Shown here piece after piece: positions 16,710 to 26,347 of a DNA stretch of 64,000 nt. The position numbers and the translations under genes are program-made. Numbering within the stretch: position 1 is the stretch's first letter; each line of letters begins with the position of its first letter. This stretch comes from Granulicella sp. L56 (GTDB taxonomy: Bacteria; Acidobacteriota; Terriglobia; Terriglobales; Acidobacteriaceae), in the NCBI RefSeq assembly GCF_009765835.1, contig NZ_LMUS01000001.1:310001-374000 (forward strand). The letters are read 5' to 3'. Below the pieces are notes generated by a model, which saw only the letters and a list, made by a program, of their open reading frames with translations, had not been told where the DNA came from and ran no database searches.

Positions 16710-18794
16710 ATGACCGAAAGCATCATCACGCCGCCGACTGCCCGCCAGGAACCAACGCCTACAACGCTGCACGGCCATACGCTCGAAGACAATTACCGCT
16801 GGATGCGCGACAAAGACTCACCAGAAGTAATCACTCACCTTCAAGCGGAGAACCAATATACGCTCTCCGTCATGGCGCCTACTACGGAGTTGCAGACGCG
16901 GTTATACGCCGAGATGCTCTCCCACATTAAGGAGACCGACGAGTCCGTTCCCTACCGTCATCGCGGCTGGTTCTACTACACGCGCACCGTCGAAGGCAGC
17001 CAGTACCCCATCCACTGCCGCAAGCTCGCCACGTCGCCGACCTTCGACCCCACGCAGCCCGAAGAGATCCTGCTCGACGTCAACCAGCTCGCCGAAGGCC
17101 AGCCCTTCATGTCGCTCGGCGGCATGAGCGTCAGCCCCGACGGCACGAAGCTCGCCTACTCCACCGACAACACCGGCTTCCGCCAGTACACCCTGCACAT
17201 CCGCGACCTCAAAATCGGCAACGACCTCTCCGACACCGCCGAGCGCGTCGGCTCGCTCGTCTGGGCCGCCGACTCGCACACGCTCTTCTACACCACCGAG
17301 GACGAGGTCACTAAGCGCCAAGATAAGCTCTACCGTCACCGCCTTGGAGACGTAACCGAAGACGACGCCCTCGTCTATGAAGAGAAGGACGAGCGCTTCA
17401 ACCTCGGCGTCGGCAAGACCCGCGACGGCAAATACCTGCTCATGGAATCCGGCAGCCACACCACCAACGAGTGCAGCTACCTCCCCGCCGACACTCCCGG
17501 CGGCGTCTTCCTCGTCATCGCTCCCCGCGTCGATGAGCAGGAGTACTACGTCGACCACCGCAACGGCCTCTTCTACATCCGCACCAACGACACCGGCAAA
17601 AACTTCCGCGTCGTCACCATCCCCGTCGACGGCGGAGGCCGCGAATCATGGGCCGAGCTGATCCCCGAAGACAAGAATGCACCGCTTGAAGATTTCGATG
17701 TATTCGACTCATTCTGCGTAAGTTCAAGCAGAGAGCTTGGCCTCACCACCATAGAGGTCATCCGCTTCACCCCAGACAACAAACTAGGCACCGCAGAAAA
17801 GATCAGCTTCCCCGAGCCCGCCTACACCGCTCAGTCTCACATCAACCGCGAGTTCGTCACCAACGCCTTCCGCTACAGCTACCAGTCGCTGGTCTCCCCC
17901 GCCTCCGTCTACGACTACGACCTCGCCTCCGGCACCTCCACCCTGCTCAAACAGCAGGAGGTTCCCGGCGGCTTCGACTCCACCCGCTACGCCTCCGAGC
18001 GCGTCTGGATTACGGCAGAGGACGGCGTCAAGGTTCCCATCTCCCTCGTCTACCGCCGCGACGCCTTCCAACGCGACGGCACCAGCCCCCTCTATATCTA
18101 CGGCTACGGCTCCTACGGCTATCCCTTGCCCATCGGCTTCAGCCCCTCGCGCCTCTCGCTCCTCGATCGCGGAGTCGTCATGGCCTACGCCCACATCCGC
18201 GGCGGCGGCGAGATGGGCGACCAGTGGCACGACGCCGGAAAGATGATGGCCAAGCGCAACACCTTCACCGACTTCATCGCCGTAACCGAGCAACTCGTCG
18301 CTCAGGGCTACGGGGCCAAAGACCGCGTCGCCATCGAGGGCGGCAGCGCAGGCGGCCTGCTCATGGGAGCCGTCGTCAACCAGCGCCCCGACCTCTTCCA
18401 CGTCGTCCTCTCGCACGTTCCCTTCGTCGACGTGATGAACACCATGCTCGACGCCAGCCTGCCCCTCACTGTCGCCGAATACGAGGAATGGGGAAACCCC
18501 AATGAATCAGAGGCCTTTGCCTACATGAGCAGCTACTCTCCATACGACAATCTGAAGGCTGCGGACTACCCGGCGATGCTCGTCAAAACCAGCCTGAACG
18601 ACTCGCAGGTCATGTACTGGGAGCCGGCAAAGTATGTGGCCAAATTACGAACGTTGAAGACCAACGACGCGCCGTTGCTGCTGCATATCAACATGGATGC
18701 GGGACATGGGGGAGCGTCGGGGCGGTACGACTACCTCAAGGAGATTGCCTTCGACTATGCGTTTCTGCTCACGCAGCTTGGGGTGGAAAAATAG
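16710..18794 (+). CDS. ptrB: Oligopeptidase B (S9A prolyl-oligopeptidase family)
   Basis: 694 residues without a signal peptide. A seven-bladed beta-propeller occupies about 75-400 and the alpha/beta-hydrolase domain about 410-694. The catalytic serine is in GGSAGGLLMG near 545, the aspartate in TSLNDSQVMYWEP near 632 and the histidine in DAGHGGASGR near 668. Upstream, YGYGSYG and RGGGEMGDQWHDAGK match oligopeptidase B. The enzyme cleaves short peptides after basic residues in the cytoplasm. The start at 16710 has a GGAG site eight bases upstream. It is convergent with the ABC exporter gene. Confidence 0.9.
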   Translation: MTESIITPPTARQEPTPTTLHGHTLEDNYRWMRDKDSPEVITHLQAENQYTLSVMAPTTELQTRLYAEMLSHIKETDESVPYRHRGWFYYTRTVEGSQYPIHCRKLATSPTFDPTQPEEILLDVNQLAEGQPFMSLGGMSVSPDGTKLAYSTDNTGFRQYTLHIRDLKIGNDLSDTAERVGSLVWAADSHTLFYTTEDEVTKRQDKLYRHRLGDVTEDDALVYEEKDERFNLGVGKTRDGKYLLMESGSHTTNECSYLPADTPGGVFLVIAPRVDEQEYYVDHRNGLFYIRTNDTGKNFRVVTIPVDGGGRESWAELIPEDKNAPLEDFDVFDSFCVSSSRELGLTTIEVIRFTPDNKLGTAEKISFPEPAYTAQSHINREFVTNAFRYSYQSLVSPASVYDYDLASGTSTLLKQQEVPGGFDSTRYASERVWITAEDGVKVPISLVYRRDAFQRDGTSPLYIYGYGSYGYPLPIGFSPSRLSLLDRGVVMAYAHIRGGGEMGDQWHDAGKMMAKRNTFTDFIAVTEQLVAQGYGAKDRVAIEGGSAGGLLMGAVVNQRPDLFHVVLSHVPFVDVMNTMLDASLPLTVAEYEEWGNPNESEAFAYMSSYSPYDNLKAADYPAMLVKTSLNDSQVMYWEPAKYVAKLRTLKTNDAPLLLHINMDAGHGGASGRYDYLKEIAFDYAFLLTQLGVEK

Positions 18795-18830
18795 CGTTCG
18801 GGCGTCAAGTAACCATTCAAGCGATTTTTA

Positions 18831-18858
18831 CCGGTTACACAGCACTTCGTGTAACCGG
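18831..18858. terminator. Perfect 10-bp stem-loop between convergent genes
   Basis: CCGGTTACAC (18831-18840) and GTGTAACCGG (18849-18858) flank an eight-base loop between ptrB and the ABC exporter gene. No clear T run follows on either strand, so it may be a terminator or an mRNA-end hairpin. Confidence 0.45.
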
Positions 18859-18863
18859 ATAAC

Positions 18864-20813
18864 CTAGACTTTACTGGTTACAGGATCATCCACAGTATCG
18901 CCCTCACCCGGCGCGAGGAATAGGTTGGTCTCAAGCCCGTGCTGGCGGGTGTAGAGGTCGTAGTAGCGGCCACCCATCTGATAAAGCTCCTCATGAGTGC
19001 CGCGTTCAACGATCAGCCCCTGCTCGACGACCAAAATTTGGTCGGCACGGCGAATCGTCGAAAGCCGGTGAGCGATCACGAAGGTCGTCCGGCCCTGCAT
19101 CAGGAAGTTGAGGCCGTTCTGAATCATCGCCTCCGACTCCGAGTCGAGCGAACTAGTCGCCTCATCGAGAATCAGGATGCGAGGATCGGCAAGGATGGCG
19201 CGAGCAATCGAAAGCCGCTGGCGCTGGCCGCCAGACAGCTTCACGCCGCGTTCGCCGACGATGGTGTCGTACTGCTCTGGAAACCGCTCGGCAAACTCAT
19301 CGACACGAGCGATGCGGCACGCTTCCATCAACTGCTTCTCGGTCGCATTGGGGCGGCTGAAAAGAATGTTCTCGCGAATGGTGCCGTCGAAGAGAAACGT
19401 CTCCTGCAGCACAACGCCAAGCTGTTCACGATAGCTGCTGAGGCGAATGGTGGAGAGGTCGATGCCATCGACCAGGATCTCGCCGGTCGTCACATTATGG
19501 AAGCCGCAGATCAGTGAGATGATCGTCGACTTGCCTGAGCCTGACGATCCGACCAAGGCAGTAACGGTTCCCGGCCTGGACTCGAAGCTGATGCCGTGCA
19601 AGACCGGCTTGCCCTCCTCGTAGGCAAAGGTGACATTACGAAAAGCGATGTCGCCTTTGATGACAGGCAGGCTGTGCGTCCGCGAAGGCTCGGAGTCTTC
19701 CTGGCTTTCGCCGAGGATCTCGTTGGTGCGGTCGAGTCCTGCAACAGCCTCCGTAAGCTGTGTCCCAATCGAGACGAGCTGGACGATAGGCGCAATCATG
19801 AATGCGAGAAACATGACGTAGGTCACGTATCCGCCGGTCGTCAGGTGTCCAGCAACCACCTGATGAGCGCCAAGATACATCACCAGCGCGCCAACGACGC
19901 CAAGCACGGCAGTCGAAGCAAGCGACATAAGCGATTGCGCCGTGAGCGAGGAGATGACGTTTTGCAGCAGCCGGTTTGCTCCTGCGGCAAAGACGCTGGC
20001 CTCGCTGTCTTCGGCGTGATAGCCCTTGACGACGCGAACGCCGCCCAGCGATTCGGTGAGGCGTCCGGTGACCTCGGAGTTGATCTTGGCGCGCTCACGG
20101 AAGATGGGTCGGATGACTTTGAACGCACGTTGCAGGATGAGCCCGAAAACCAGCAGGATGACGAAGGTGACCAGCGTCATCTGGACGCTGAGGAAGATAA
20201 GGAAGCAGAACGCAAAGATCGCGGTGAGCACGCCGCCGACGAAATCGACTACGCCAGTGCCGATGAGATTACGCACACCTTCCACGTCGCTCATGATGCG
20301 GGCAACCAGTGTTCCCGTCCGGTTTTCGTCGTAGAAGGCGACGGGGAGCCGCCCGATATGCGCCTGCACCTTCATGCGCAGTTCTGCAATCAACCGCTGC
20401 CCTTCTTTCGACAGAAGCTGCGTGAGCGCATAGGAAGTAATGCCCTGAAGGATGGTGGCGAGGACAACGATGCTGACGATCAGGGGCAGAAGGCTGAGGT
20501 GGTGACTCTCGACGAAGCGGGCAAGGAAGGGCGATCTGATGGGATGCTTGCCCATCACGTTGTCAATGAGGTACTTCGTCGAAGCAGGCAGGATAAGGCC
20601 GCTGGAGCGATTGATGACCATCAACAGGAAGCTGCCGCCGAGCAGAATGCGGCGTGGCTTGATGAGCTGCCAGACCTCGGGCATCACTTTTTTGAGCGAT
20701 GGCTTGGGTCGTGCAGCGCTAAGGTCAGCCGCGACAGCGCGGCCCGTACCTCGGGATGGCCGGTCAACGGCCTTCATACCGCCGCCGTATTTGGATGGAC
20801 CGAAAGAAGCCAT
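18864..20813 (-). CDS. MsbA-like ABC exporter (fused membrane and ATPase domains)
   Basis: About 649 residues: six transmembrane helices (about 60-370) followed by an ABC ATPase with Walker [14 protein letters not shown], the signature LSGGQRQRLSIARA, Walker B ILILDEATSSLD and the His switch AHRLSTI. The half-transporter would work as a homodimer. MsbA relatives flip lipid A or export lipids and drugs; nothing here fixes the substrate. The start is uncertain: ATG at 20813 (MASFGPSK) lacks a strong ribosome site, and an in-frame start nine codons upstream is possible. Confidence 0.85.
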   Translation of the reverse strand: MASFGPSKYGGGMKAVDRPSRGTGRAVAADLSAARPKPSLKKVMPEVWQLIKPRRILLGGSFLLMVINRSSGLILPASTKYLIDNVMGKHPIRSPFLARFVESHHLSLLPLIVSIVVLATILQGITSYALTQLLSKEGQRLIAELRMKVQAHIGRLPVAFYDENRTGTLVARIMSDVEGVRNLIGTGVVDFVGGVLTAIFAFCFLIFLSVQMTLVTFVILLVFGLILQRAFKVIRPIFRERAKINSEVTGRLTESLGGVRVVKGYHAEDSEASVFAAGANRLLQNVISSLTAQSLMSLASTAVLGVVGALVMYLGAHQVVAGHLTTGGYVTYVMFLAFMIAPIVQLVSIGTQLTEAVAGLDRTNEILGESQEDSEPSRTHSLPVIKGDIAFRNVTFAYEEGKPVLHGISFESRPGTVTALVGSSGSGKSTIISLICGFHNVTTGEILVDGIDLSTIRLSSYREQLGVVLQETFLFDGTIRENILFSRPNATEKQLMEACRIARVDEFAERFPEQYDTIVGERGVKLSGGQRQRLSIARAILADPRILILDEATSSLDSESEAMIQNGLNFLMQGRTTFVIAHRLSTIRRADQILVVEQGLIVERGTHEELYQMGGRYYDLYTRQHGLETNLFLAPGEGDTVDDPVTSKV

Positions 20814-20897
20814 AAAGAAATGAGCAGAGACCTGGACCAAAAACAGGCGCAGACCTTGCCGGAACTAGCTAAAGTCTACGCCTGTTAGATGGGAAGC

Positions 20898-21287
20898 CTA
20901 CGCCCCGGGATTCAAGCTTCTTTGACGCCGCGCCGCAATAAAGGACCGCACGCAGAACAACACATAAAGCAAGCTGAGAAGCGAGGTCGCCGACTTTTCG
21001 ATCACCGCAGCGGGATAAGGAAAGGAGACGCCACGGCTGAGACGGATGACGTCGATATCGGACTTGATAAGGCTGAGGAACAGAAGCAGGGCTACCGTAA
21101 CCGAGACGTGCATCCACAACATGCGCTTTTTTGCGTCGTCGCTGCTGGCGAGTGAGCCAAAGAGGATGAAGAGGATTCCGGCGCCCGCAGGGATAAGTGC
21201 GGTCGGATATGTGCTGCCGGTATAGACGAACCCGGTGACGCCAACGATGATAAGCAGAATGCCGAATACGATAGTCAACTTTGCCAT
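20898..21287 (-). CDS. Small four-helix membrane protein, unknown function
   Basis: 129 residues with four predicted helices (about 5-22, 29-46, 57-76 and 95-115) and a basic tail. The polar SSDDAKKR loop lies between the second and third helices. I do not recognise a named family. It is encoded upstream of the ABC exporter on the same strand, with 84 bases between it and the exporter's likely start, so cotranscription is possible. Confidence 0.65.
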   Translation of the reverse strand: MAKLTIVFGILLIIVGVTGFVYTGSTYPTALIPAGAGILFILFGSLASSDDAKKRMLWMHVSVTVALLLFLSLIKSDIDVIRLSRGVSFPYPAAVIEKSATSLLSLLYVLFCVRSFIAARRQRSLNPGA

Positions 21288-21387
21288 AAGAGGTGCGTGC
21301 TCCTTAATGCACTTGAAAGATCAGAATACCTGAGACGTTTGGAGAGAGCGGCCGCAAGCGCGAATACCGCCTCCCCTCTGGGTTGAG

Positions 21388-24300
21388 TCACGGTTGAGCA
21401 ACGATTGGCTGCGATGTCGTAGGCACGTAGTTGAACTGGTAGAGCTGGGTGCGCTTGCCCGACTCAAAGCGGTCGTTCCAGTCCAGGTGATATTTCAGCG
21501 AGCTGGGATTCTCCGGGTAATGCTCATTCGCCGGATACGGATAAGACGTCATCTGATGGAACGGCATCTGCGCCACGGTAAACGGCAACGCCTCATAGAA
21601 GTCCATATCCTTGACGAAGCCGTTTGCATAGAAGAAGTAGTCGCGCTTCCAATGCGCAGGCAGCGGAGGCAGCGGAGCAGCACTGAACTCAGCATCAATC
21701 TCTTCGCCGCTGCCGAAGATGACGTACTGGTTGTCCACCTTGTTGAGCAGCGGAGTTACACTGCCATACTTCGTGTAGCTTCCGCGCTGCCACTGGAAAG
21801 GACCGGTCGCGCTGATGTGGTCGTAGCGATAGGTCAGATCGCCGGGAGTCTTGCCCTCGACCTGCTGCGGATAGCCTCGGAATTCAAGATGCGCTGTCGA
21901 CAAAGGCAGCTCCATCTGTCTCGCACTTCTCGCTTCATCGGGGTCATTATCGACCTGTATCTGATCCCAATAAATCTGTAGGTTGGTGGTGATGCGAATG
22001 CGGCGTGCGCCTGCCGGAAGCTTTCCAGTGAGGTCTACGACGATGGTTCTGGGAAGTCCTGCCGGAAAGCCCATATCCTCTACGATGCGCTTCCAGCTTC
22101 CATCCGGCATCTGCGCCTCGACGAACGGCGAGATGGGCTTCAAGCCCGCTTGCCACGCGGCATACATCGAGCTGGCACTGAAATATTCGATGTAGCCGCT
22201 CATGAAGAGGCGAAGTGGATTCTGCGGCGTCCACGCGCCCACGTCGAGCGTGAGCGTATGCATGTTCGCGTAGCCCGCGTAGCTCAGGTTCGTGAAGCCA
22301 CGAACGTAGTTGTGGTCGCGCTTCGCGAGTAGAGGCAGAACATCGTAGCCTTGGTCGTCCCATGCTGCAACAGGTAAGCGCGTCGCTGGCGACGCTACGA
22401 CTGTCTTACCAGAGGCGAAGGGACGCTCGTCGAGGAAGCGCTCATCGGGATAGACATCCGTTCCTTCAGGATGGTCGATAGCGACGAGGCGCAGTTGATC
22501 GATGAAGTTGATCTCTTCCATCGGTTCGCCAAAGCGAAGACTGAAGAGGCCGTCACGTTTTTTGAGCTGTGCGCCATCGACCTTGATCCATTCGTCAGCA
22601 TCGGCGGTATTGGTCGAAGTGGGAGAGACCCAATGGCCGATGACTCCAGCGCCGATGACGTCGGAGACGAACTGGTACTTGCTGCCGTCCCACGCGAAGA
22701 GCACCGGGCAAGAGCTTCCGCGCCGGTCAAGTTCGGTAAGCGTCACAGCTTTGCTGGCCGTAACGTCCAGCTCATCCTGTGGAACGCCAGTGGGCCACAA
22801 CAGGCGGACAACATCAGCCTGGCTCGCTTGTCCGAGACCGGCGATGATCTCGGTCGCACCCTGGCTTAGATAGCCAGCGGCGCCGGCGACTTCAAATTTT
22901 TGCGATCTTCCATTGGAGAAGATTTCGACCTTGGTTCCAATTGCCGTCTTGTTATCGGCAAGGCCTGCAAGCGTCAGCCGCAAGGAGTGATTGCGGTTTC
23001 CACCTACGTTGCGCAGCACAATTGGCGGCGCATCGAGTTGTGTAACGATTAGATCGGCCGCGCCATCGCCGTCGATATCAGCAGCAATGACGGAGCGTGG
23101 ATTGTGCAGCTTGAGATGATCCGCACCGACCGCGTGGCTTACATCTTCAAAGCCCTGCGAGCCGCGATTGCGCCAGACCCGCAGTTCGGCCCCCCTGGCC
23201 GTCTCTACGATTGCAGCCAGGTCGATCCATCCATCATTGTCGATATCGATCGGAGTGAGTCCCCATGCCCCTTTGGCGTCTGCAAGAGGCAACGGCACAC
23301 GTTCAAAGCTTTTGCCGTCCACGTTGCGCCACAGGCTGACACCGGGAGCGCCTGCATGAGTGAGCGCTACATCCATCCATCCATCTTTGTTGAAGTCGAA
23401 GACGGAGACGCCGCGTGTAGGAGCAATGCCGCTGTCTTTATAAAGTGGCACTACCTTGAAAGGGCCTTCGCGTTTATTTTCAAAGATCGTTGGCGAACTG
23501 CCATCGCCGGTGATAATCAGGTCAATCGCACGATCATTGTTCAGGTCGGAAATCGTAACGCCCGTGGTATGTCTTTCCCCCGTTAGTCCTACAGGTGCAG
23601 TCCACTCGGTAAACGTGGAGTTCCCATTATTGCGCCAAAGGACATTTGGCCCTGAGCCCGAACTGAGGGGAGAACCTGTAATTAAAAGGTCTACATCTCC
23701 ATCATGATCGAAATCGACAAACGTCAAACCTGCCGGGTGATTCAGTTGCTGGATACCTACTGCCTTTGTGGTATCTGCGAACTTGCCGTTCCCTAAATTG
23801 TGGAAGAGGATGATTCGATCGCTCAGTGCTACGGCCAGATCGGGATGCCCGTCGTTGTCGTAATCGCCTACAGCACAGGCTATTGCGTGGCCGTTGGCAA
23901 TAAGTCCCGTTACCTGCGCTGGAATCTCTTCCAGTGCACCATTCAGATTTTTGTAGACACGAATGGCAGAGTCTCCGTCGCCCATGACGACCAGATCTTT
24001 TTGATTTGTGCCTTCGACATCAAGGATGCAGGCACCGCCGCCCTGCTGATTGCCTGATGCGGGGGCGGAAGATGAAGTGCTGGCTCTGGCAGCCTCGACG
24101 AAGCTCACGGGAATCATGGGACCGACAGGCTGTTCGGCAACCCGCATGTTCTGTACCGTGGCGTAATCGCCCTGCTCGCTATAGGTAACTGCGAGCGGTG
24201 TGCCGACTTTGGTTTGCGTGATGACCTGAAAGCGCTTTAGATGTTCTCGCGCTTCGGCAATCTTCCCTGAACGCTGTAGCGCGCTGGCCAATCCAAACTG

Positions 24301-24870
24301 GGCCGAGGCGTGCAGGGGATTCAGACGGAGAGCTTCTTCAAACTCCTGGATGGCATGATCGTAATCTTTCAAACTGCGATAGAGCGAGCCTAAGTAGTAG
24401 TGGCTATCTGCTTCAGCGGGATTAAGTTTGATCGCCTGCTTGAAATCCTCCACGGCAAGTTCAGACTTGCTCTCCGCCAGATGCGTGAGTCCAAGGCTGT
24501 ACCAGACGCGCACGTTCCTGGGGTCGACGACGGTTGCCTGCTTCAATACTGCTTCTGCCTCGGGCAGCTTCCTTAGGTAGAGCAAGGCAATGCCCTGATT
24601 GAGCATCGGAATCGCTGAGGCTGGATCGGTTTTGTGCGCCTCATCAAACTTTTGCAGCGCTTTTTCAGTGAATTGCTGCCCCATCAAGGCGACACCTACA
24701 TTGTTTAGTTGTGCCGCAGCAACCAAATTGTTCGGCTGATCTTCAGCCCATCCACACTGCGATGTAAAGGCACACAGGCCAAATAACACAAGGCCCGCGA
24801 TACACGTACGCCTGGAAAGAACACGTAGAGTGTGGCGCCCGGATGGAATAATTTTGTTGAACATGGTCAC
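21388..24870 (-). CDS. Giant exported TPR / FG-GAP / ASPIC-UnbV protein with novel C-terminal domain
   Basis: 1160 residues: signal peptide (about 15-42), five or six TPR motifs (about 50-215), a run of FG-GAP/VCBS repeats with Ca2+-type acidic loops such as DYDNDGHPDLA, DFDHDGDVDLL and DIDGDGAADLI (about 275-640), then an ASPIC/UnbV module (about 650-715; GTKVEIFSNG, GLGQASQADVVRLLWPTG). The last 430 residues start with CPVLFAWDGSKYQFVSD and match in order the C-terminus of the protein at 33369-36896 but no family I can name. It is divergent from the asparagine-synthetase operon, 157 bases away. Likely extracytoplasmic; function unknown. Confidence 0.8.
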   Translation of the reverse strand: MTMFNKIIPSGRHTLRVLSRRTCIAGLVLFGLCAFTSQCGWAEDQPNNLVAAAQLNNVGVALMGQQFTEKALQKFDEAHKTDPASAIPMLNQGIALLYLRKLPEAEAVLKQATVVDPRNVRVWYSLGLTHLAESKSELAVEDFKQAIKLNPAEADSHYYLGSLYRSLKDYDHAIQEFEEALRLNPLHASAQFGLASALQRSGKIAEAREHLKRFQVITQTKVGTPLAVTYSEQGDYATVQNMRVAEQPVGPMIPVSFVEAARASTSSSAPASGNQQGGGACILDVEGTNQKDLVVMGDGDSAIRVYKNLNGALEEIPAQVTGLIANGHAIACAVGDYDNDGHPDLAVALSDRIILFHNLGNGKFADTTKAVGIQQLNHPAGLTFVDFDHDGDVDLLITGSPLSSGSGPNVLWRNNGNSTFTEWTAPVGLTGERHTTGVTISDLNNDRAIDLIITGDGSSPTIFENKREGPFKVVPLYKDSGIAPTRGVSVFDFNKDGWMDVALTHAGAPGVSLWRNVDGKSFERVPLPLADAKGAWGLTPIDIDNDGWIDLAAIVETARGAELRVWRNRGSQGFEDVSHAVGADHLKLHNPRSVIAADIDGDGAADLIVTQLDAPPIVLRNVGGNRNHSLRLTLAGLADNKTAIGTKVEIFSNGRSQKFEVAGAAGYLSQGATEIIAGLGQASQADVVRLLWPTGVPQDELDVTASKAVTLTELDRRGSSCPVLFAWDGSKYQFVSDVIGAGVIGHWVSPTSTNTADADEWIKVDGAQLKKRDGLFSLRFGEPMEEINFIDQLRLVAIDHPEGTDVYPDERFLDERPFASGKTVVASPATRLPVAAWDDQGYDVLPLLAKRDHNYVRGFTNLSYAGYANMHTLTLDVGAWTPQNPLRLFMSGYIEYFSASSMYAAWQAGLKPISPFVEAQMPDGSWKRIVEDMGFPAGLPRTIVVDLTGKLPAGARRIRITTNLQIYWDQIQVDNDPDEARSARQMELPLSTAHLEFRGYPQQVEGKTPGDLTYRYDHISATGPFQWQRGSYTKYGSVTPLLNKVDNQYVIFGSGEEIDAEFSAAPLPPLPAHWKRDYFFYANGFVKDMDFYEALPFTVAQMPFHQMTSYPYPANEHYPENPSSLKYHLDWNDRFESGKRTQLYQFNYVPTTSQPIVAQP

Positions 24871-24966
24871 CGCACATTGTAGAACACCGGGCCGGCCCTG
24901 ATGCAGGAATCAACGGCCGAGCTGGAAGACCGGGCATACCGTATCGCAGAGTAACTTTGCCAGCCG

Positions 24967-24994
24967 TTGCGGCTCTCCCCGAAGAGCGTAAACT
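24967..24994 (+). promoter_or_regulatory. Candidate sigma-70-type promoter of the asnB-like operon
   Basis: TTGCGG (24967-24972) and TAAACT (24989-24994) are separated by 16 bases and lie 33 bases ahead of the GTG start at 25028. The match is moderate. Confidence 0.35.
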
Positions 24995-25027
24995 GGACTC
25001 AAACAAACGTCCCAACAAGGAATACCT

Positions 25028-26347
25028 GTGCATCAATACATTGAAAGAGTCGTCGATCTGACGGAACCGGAAGCCAACCAGATATACAATCTGACGACCG
25101 AAGAAGCGAGACAGTTGCTGCTGGATAGCCCGGCCGATGCAATGCGCGAAATTGCCGGGTCCTTTGCCTTGCTCGCAAGATTGGGAAAGACCGTGAAGAT
25201 GGCCAGGTCTCTCGACCGGCCGATGCGATATTTCCTTGCAAAGCGCCAGGAGGGGCCAGTTTTGATCGTTGCCGCCCGCATCGATGCTATTTACAACTGG
25301 CTCAAAAGTGAAGGACTTCATGAGCAATTTCACCCAAGCTATACCAGAATGGTGCCGGCCCACCATGTAGTCGAGATACAACTGGTAGGTTGTCCCGATC
25401 CGGATCCGGTATATACACGCTTCTTCTCTCCAAAGCTTGGTACGCTTCCTCCTGATCTCGATCAAATCGGAAAACAATACATTGCGGCCCTGGCGGAAGA
25501 GATATCCCAGTGGCTTAGTCGCGTTCCTAAGGAAGAGCCAATCGGCGTTTGTTTTTCTGGCGGGATCGACAGCGGTAGCGTCTTCGTTACTACTTATCAC
25601 GTAATGAAAAAGCTCGGCCTGAATTTGAGTCGGTTGAAAGCTTTTGTGCTTGACCTGGGCAATGGCCCCGACGTGCAACAGGCGCGCTCTTTCCTTGACG
25701 CTGTCGGTCTTGGCCTCTTTCTCGAGCCAATCGAGGTAGACGCCTCCACTCTTGACGCTCAGGAGACTATCCGTATTGTCGAAGATTACAAGCCTCTCGA
25801 CATTGAGTCGGCTACCATGTCTCTCGCGCTGTGCAGGGCGCTCCGCGAGCGATATTCTGAGTGGCGTTATCTGCTTGACGGGGACGGCGGAGATGAGAAT
25901 TTGAAAGACTACCCCATCGAAGAGAATCCCGAACTTACTATTCGCAGCGTCATTAATAATCAAATGCTCTACCAGGAAGGGTGGGGAGTAGGAAAGATCA
26001 AGCATTCGCTGACTTACAGCGGAGGGTTAAGCCGCTCGTATACCCGCACCTATGCTCCGGCTCATCACTATGGGTTCAACGGCTTCAGTCCTTTTACCAG
26101 ACCGAATGTCGTCGCTGTAGCAGAGGCAATTCCCTTCATTAAATTGACAGACTACAGCGTTGAAAAGCTCTATGAACTGAAGGGGGAGATTGTATCCCGA
26201 GGAGTAGCGGCGCTCACTGGCTTGCAGATGCCTGCATTTCCCAAACGCCGATTCCAACACGGCGCGCTGCCTGAAGATGCTTTACGCAGAAGACTGCCAT
26301 TTCGTGAAGCCGAATATAGAAAACAATTCCTGTCGATCTATCTGTGA
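25028..26347 (+). CDS. Asparagine-synthetase-like ATP-dependent ligase without the glutaminase cysteine
   Basis: 439 residues, shorter than the usual 550-640 of AsnB. The N-terminal part keeps only the second half of the class II amidotransferase fold (IAGSFALLARLGKTVKMAR, FASxxxAL-like AARIDAIYNWL); the catalytic Cys2 and glutamine-binding segment are absent. The synthetase domain is intact: PP-loop FSGGIDS at 177-182 and DGDGGDE at 284-290. It should therefore adenylate a carboxylate and use an amine or amide nucleophile other than glutamine-derived ammonia, as lasso-peptide C proteins and beta-lactam synthetases do. GTG start behind AAGGAA. Its stop overlaps the radical SAM start (GTGA). 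Confidence 0.8.
   Translation: MHQYIERVVDLTEPEANQIYNLTTEEARQLLLDSPADAMREIAGSFALLARLGKTVKMARSLDRPMRYFLAKRQEGPVLIVAARIDAIYNWLKSEGLHEQFHPSYTRMVPAHHVVEIQLVGCPDPDPVYTRFFSPKLGTLPPDLDQIGKQYIAALAEEISQWLSRVPKEEPIGVCFSGGIDSGSVFVTTYHVMKKLGLNLSRLKAFVLDLGNGPDVQQARSFLDAVGLGLFLEPIEVDASTLDAQETIRIVEDYKPLDIESATMSLALCRALRERYSEWRYLLDGDGGDENLKDYPIEENPELTIRSVINNQMLYQEGWGVGKIKHSLTYSGGLSRSYTRTYAPAHHYGFNGFSPFTRPNVVAVAEAIPFIKLTDYSVEKLYELKGEIVSRGVAALTGLQMPAFPKRRFQHGALPEDALRRRLPFREAEYRKQFLSIYL

Noticed and set aside
24901..24954. 17-codon ORF (MQESTAELEDRAYRIAE) just upstream of the asnB-like operon, considered as a RiPP precursor
   Set aside because: It has no ribosome site, and the best promoter (24967-24994) lies downstream of it, so it would not be on the operon transcript.
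24743..26005. 420-codon minus-strand frame opposite the asnB-like gene
   Set aside because: The plus strand carries PP-loop and DGDGGDE motifs and coupled downstream genes. The antisense translation resembles no protein.
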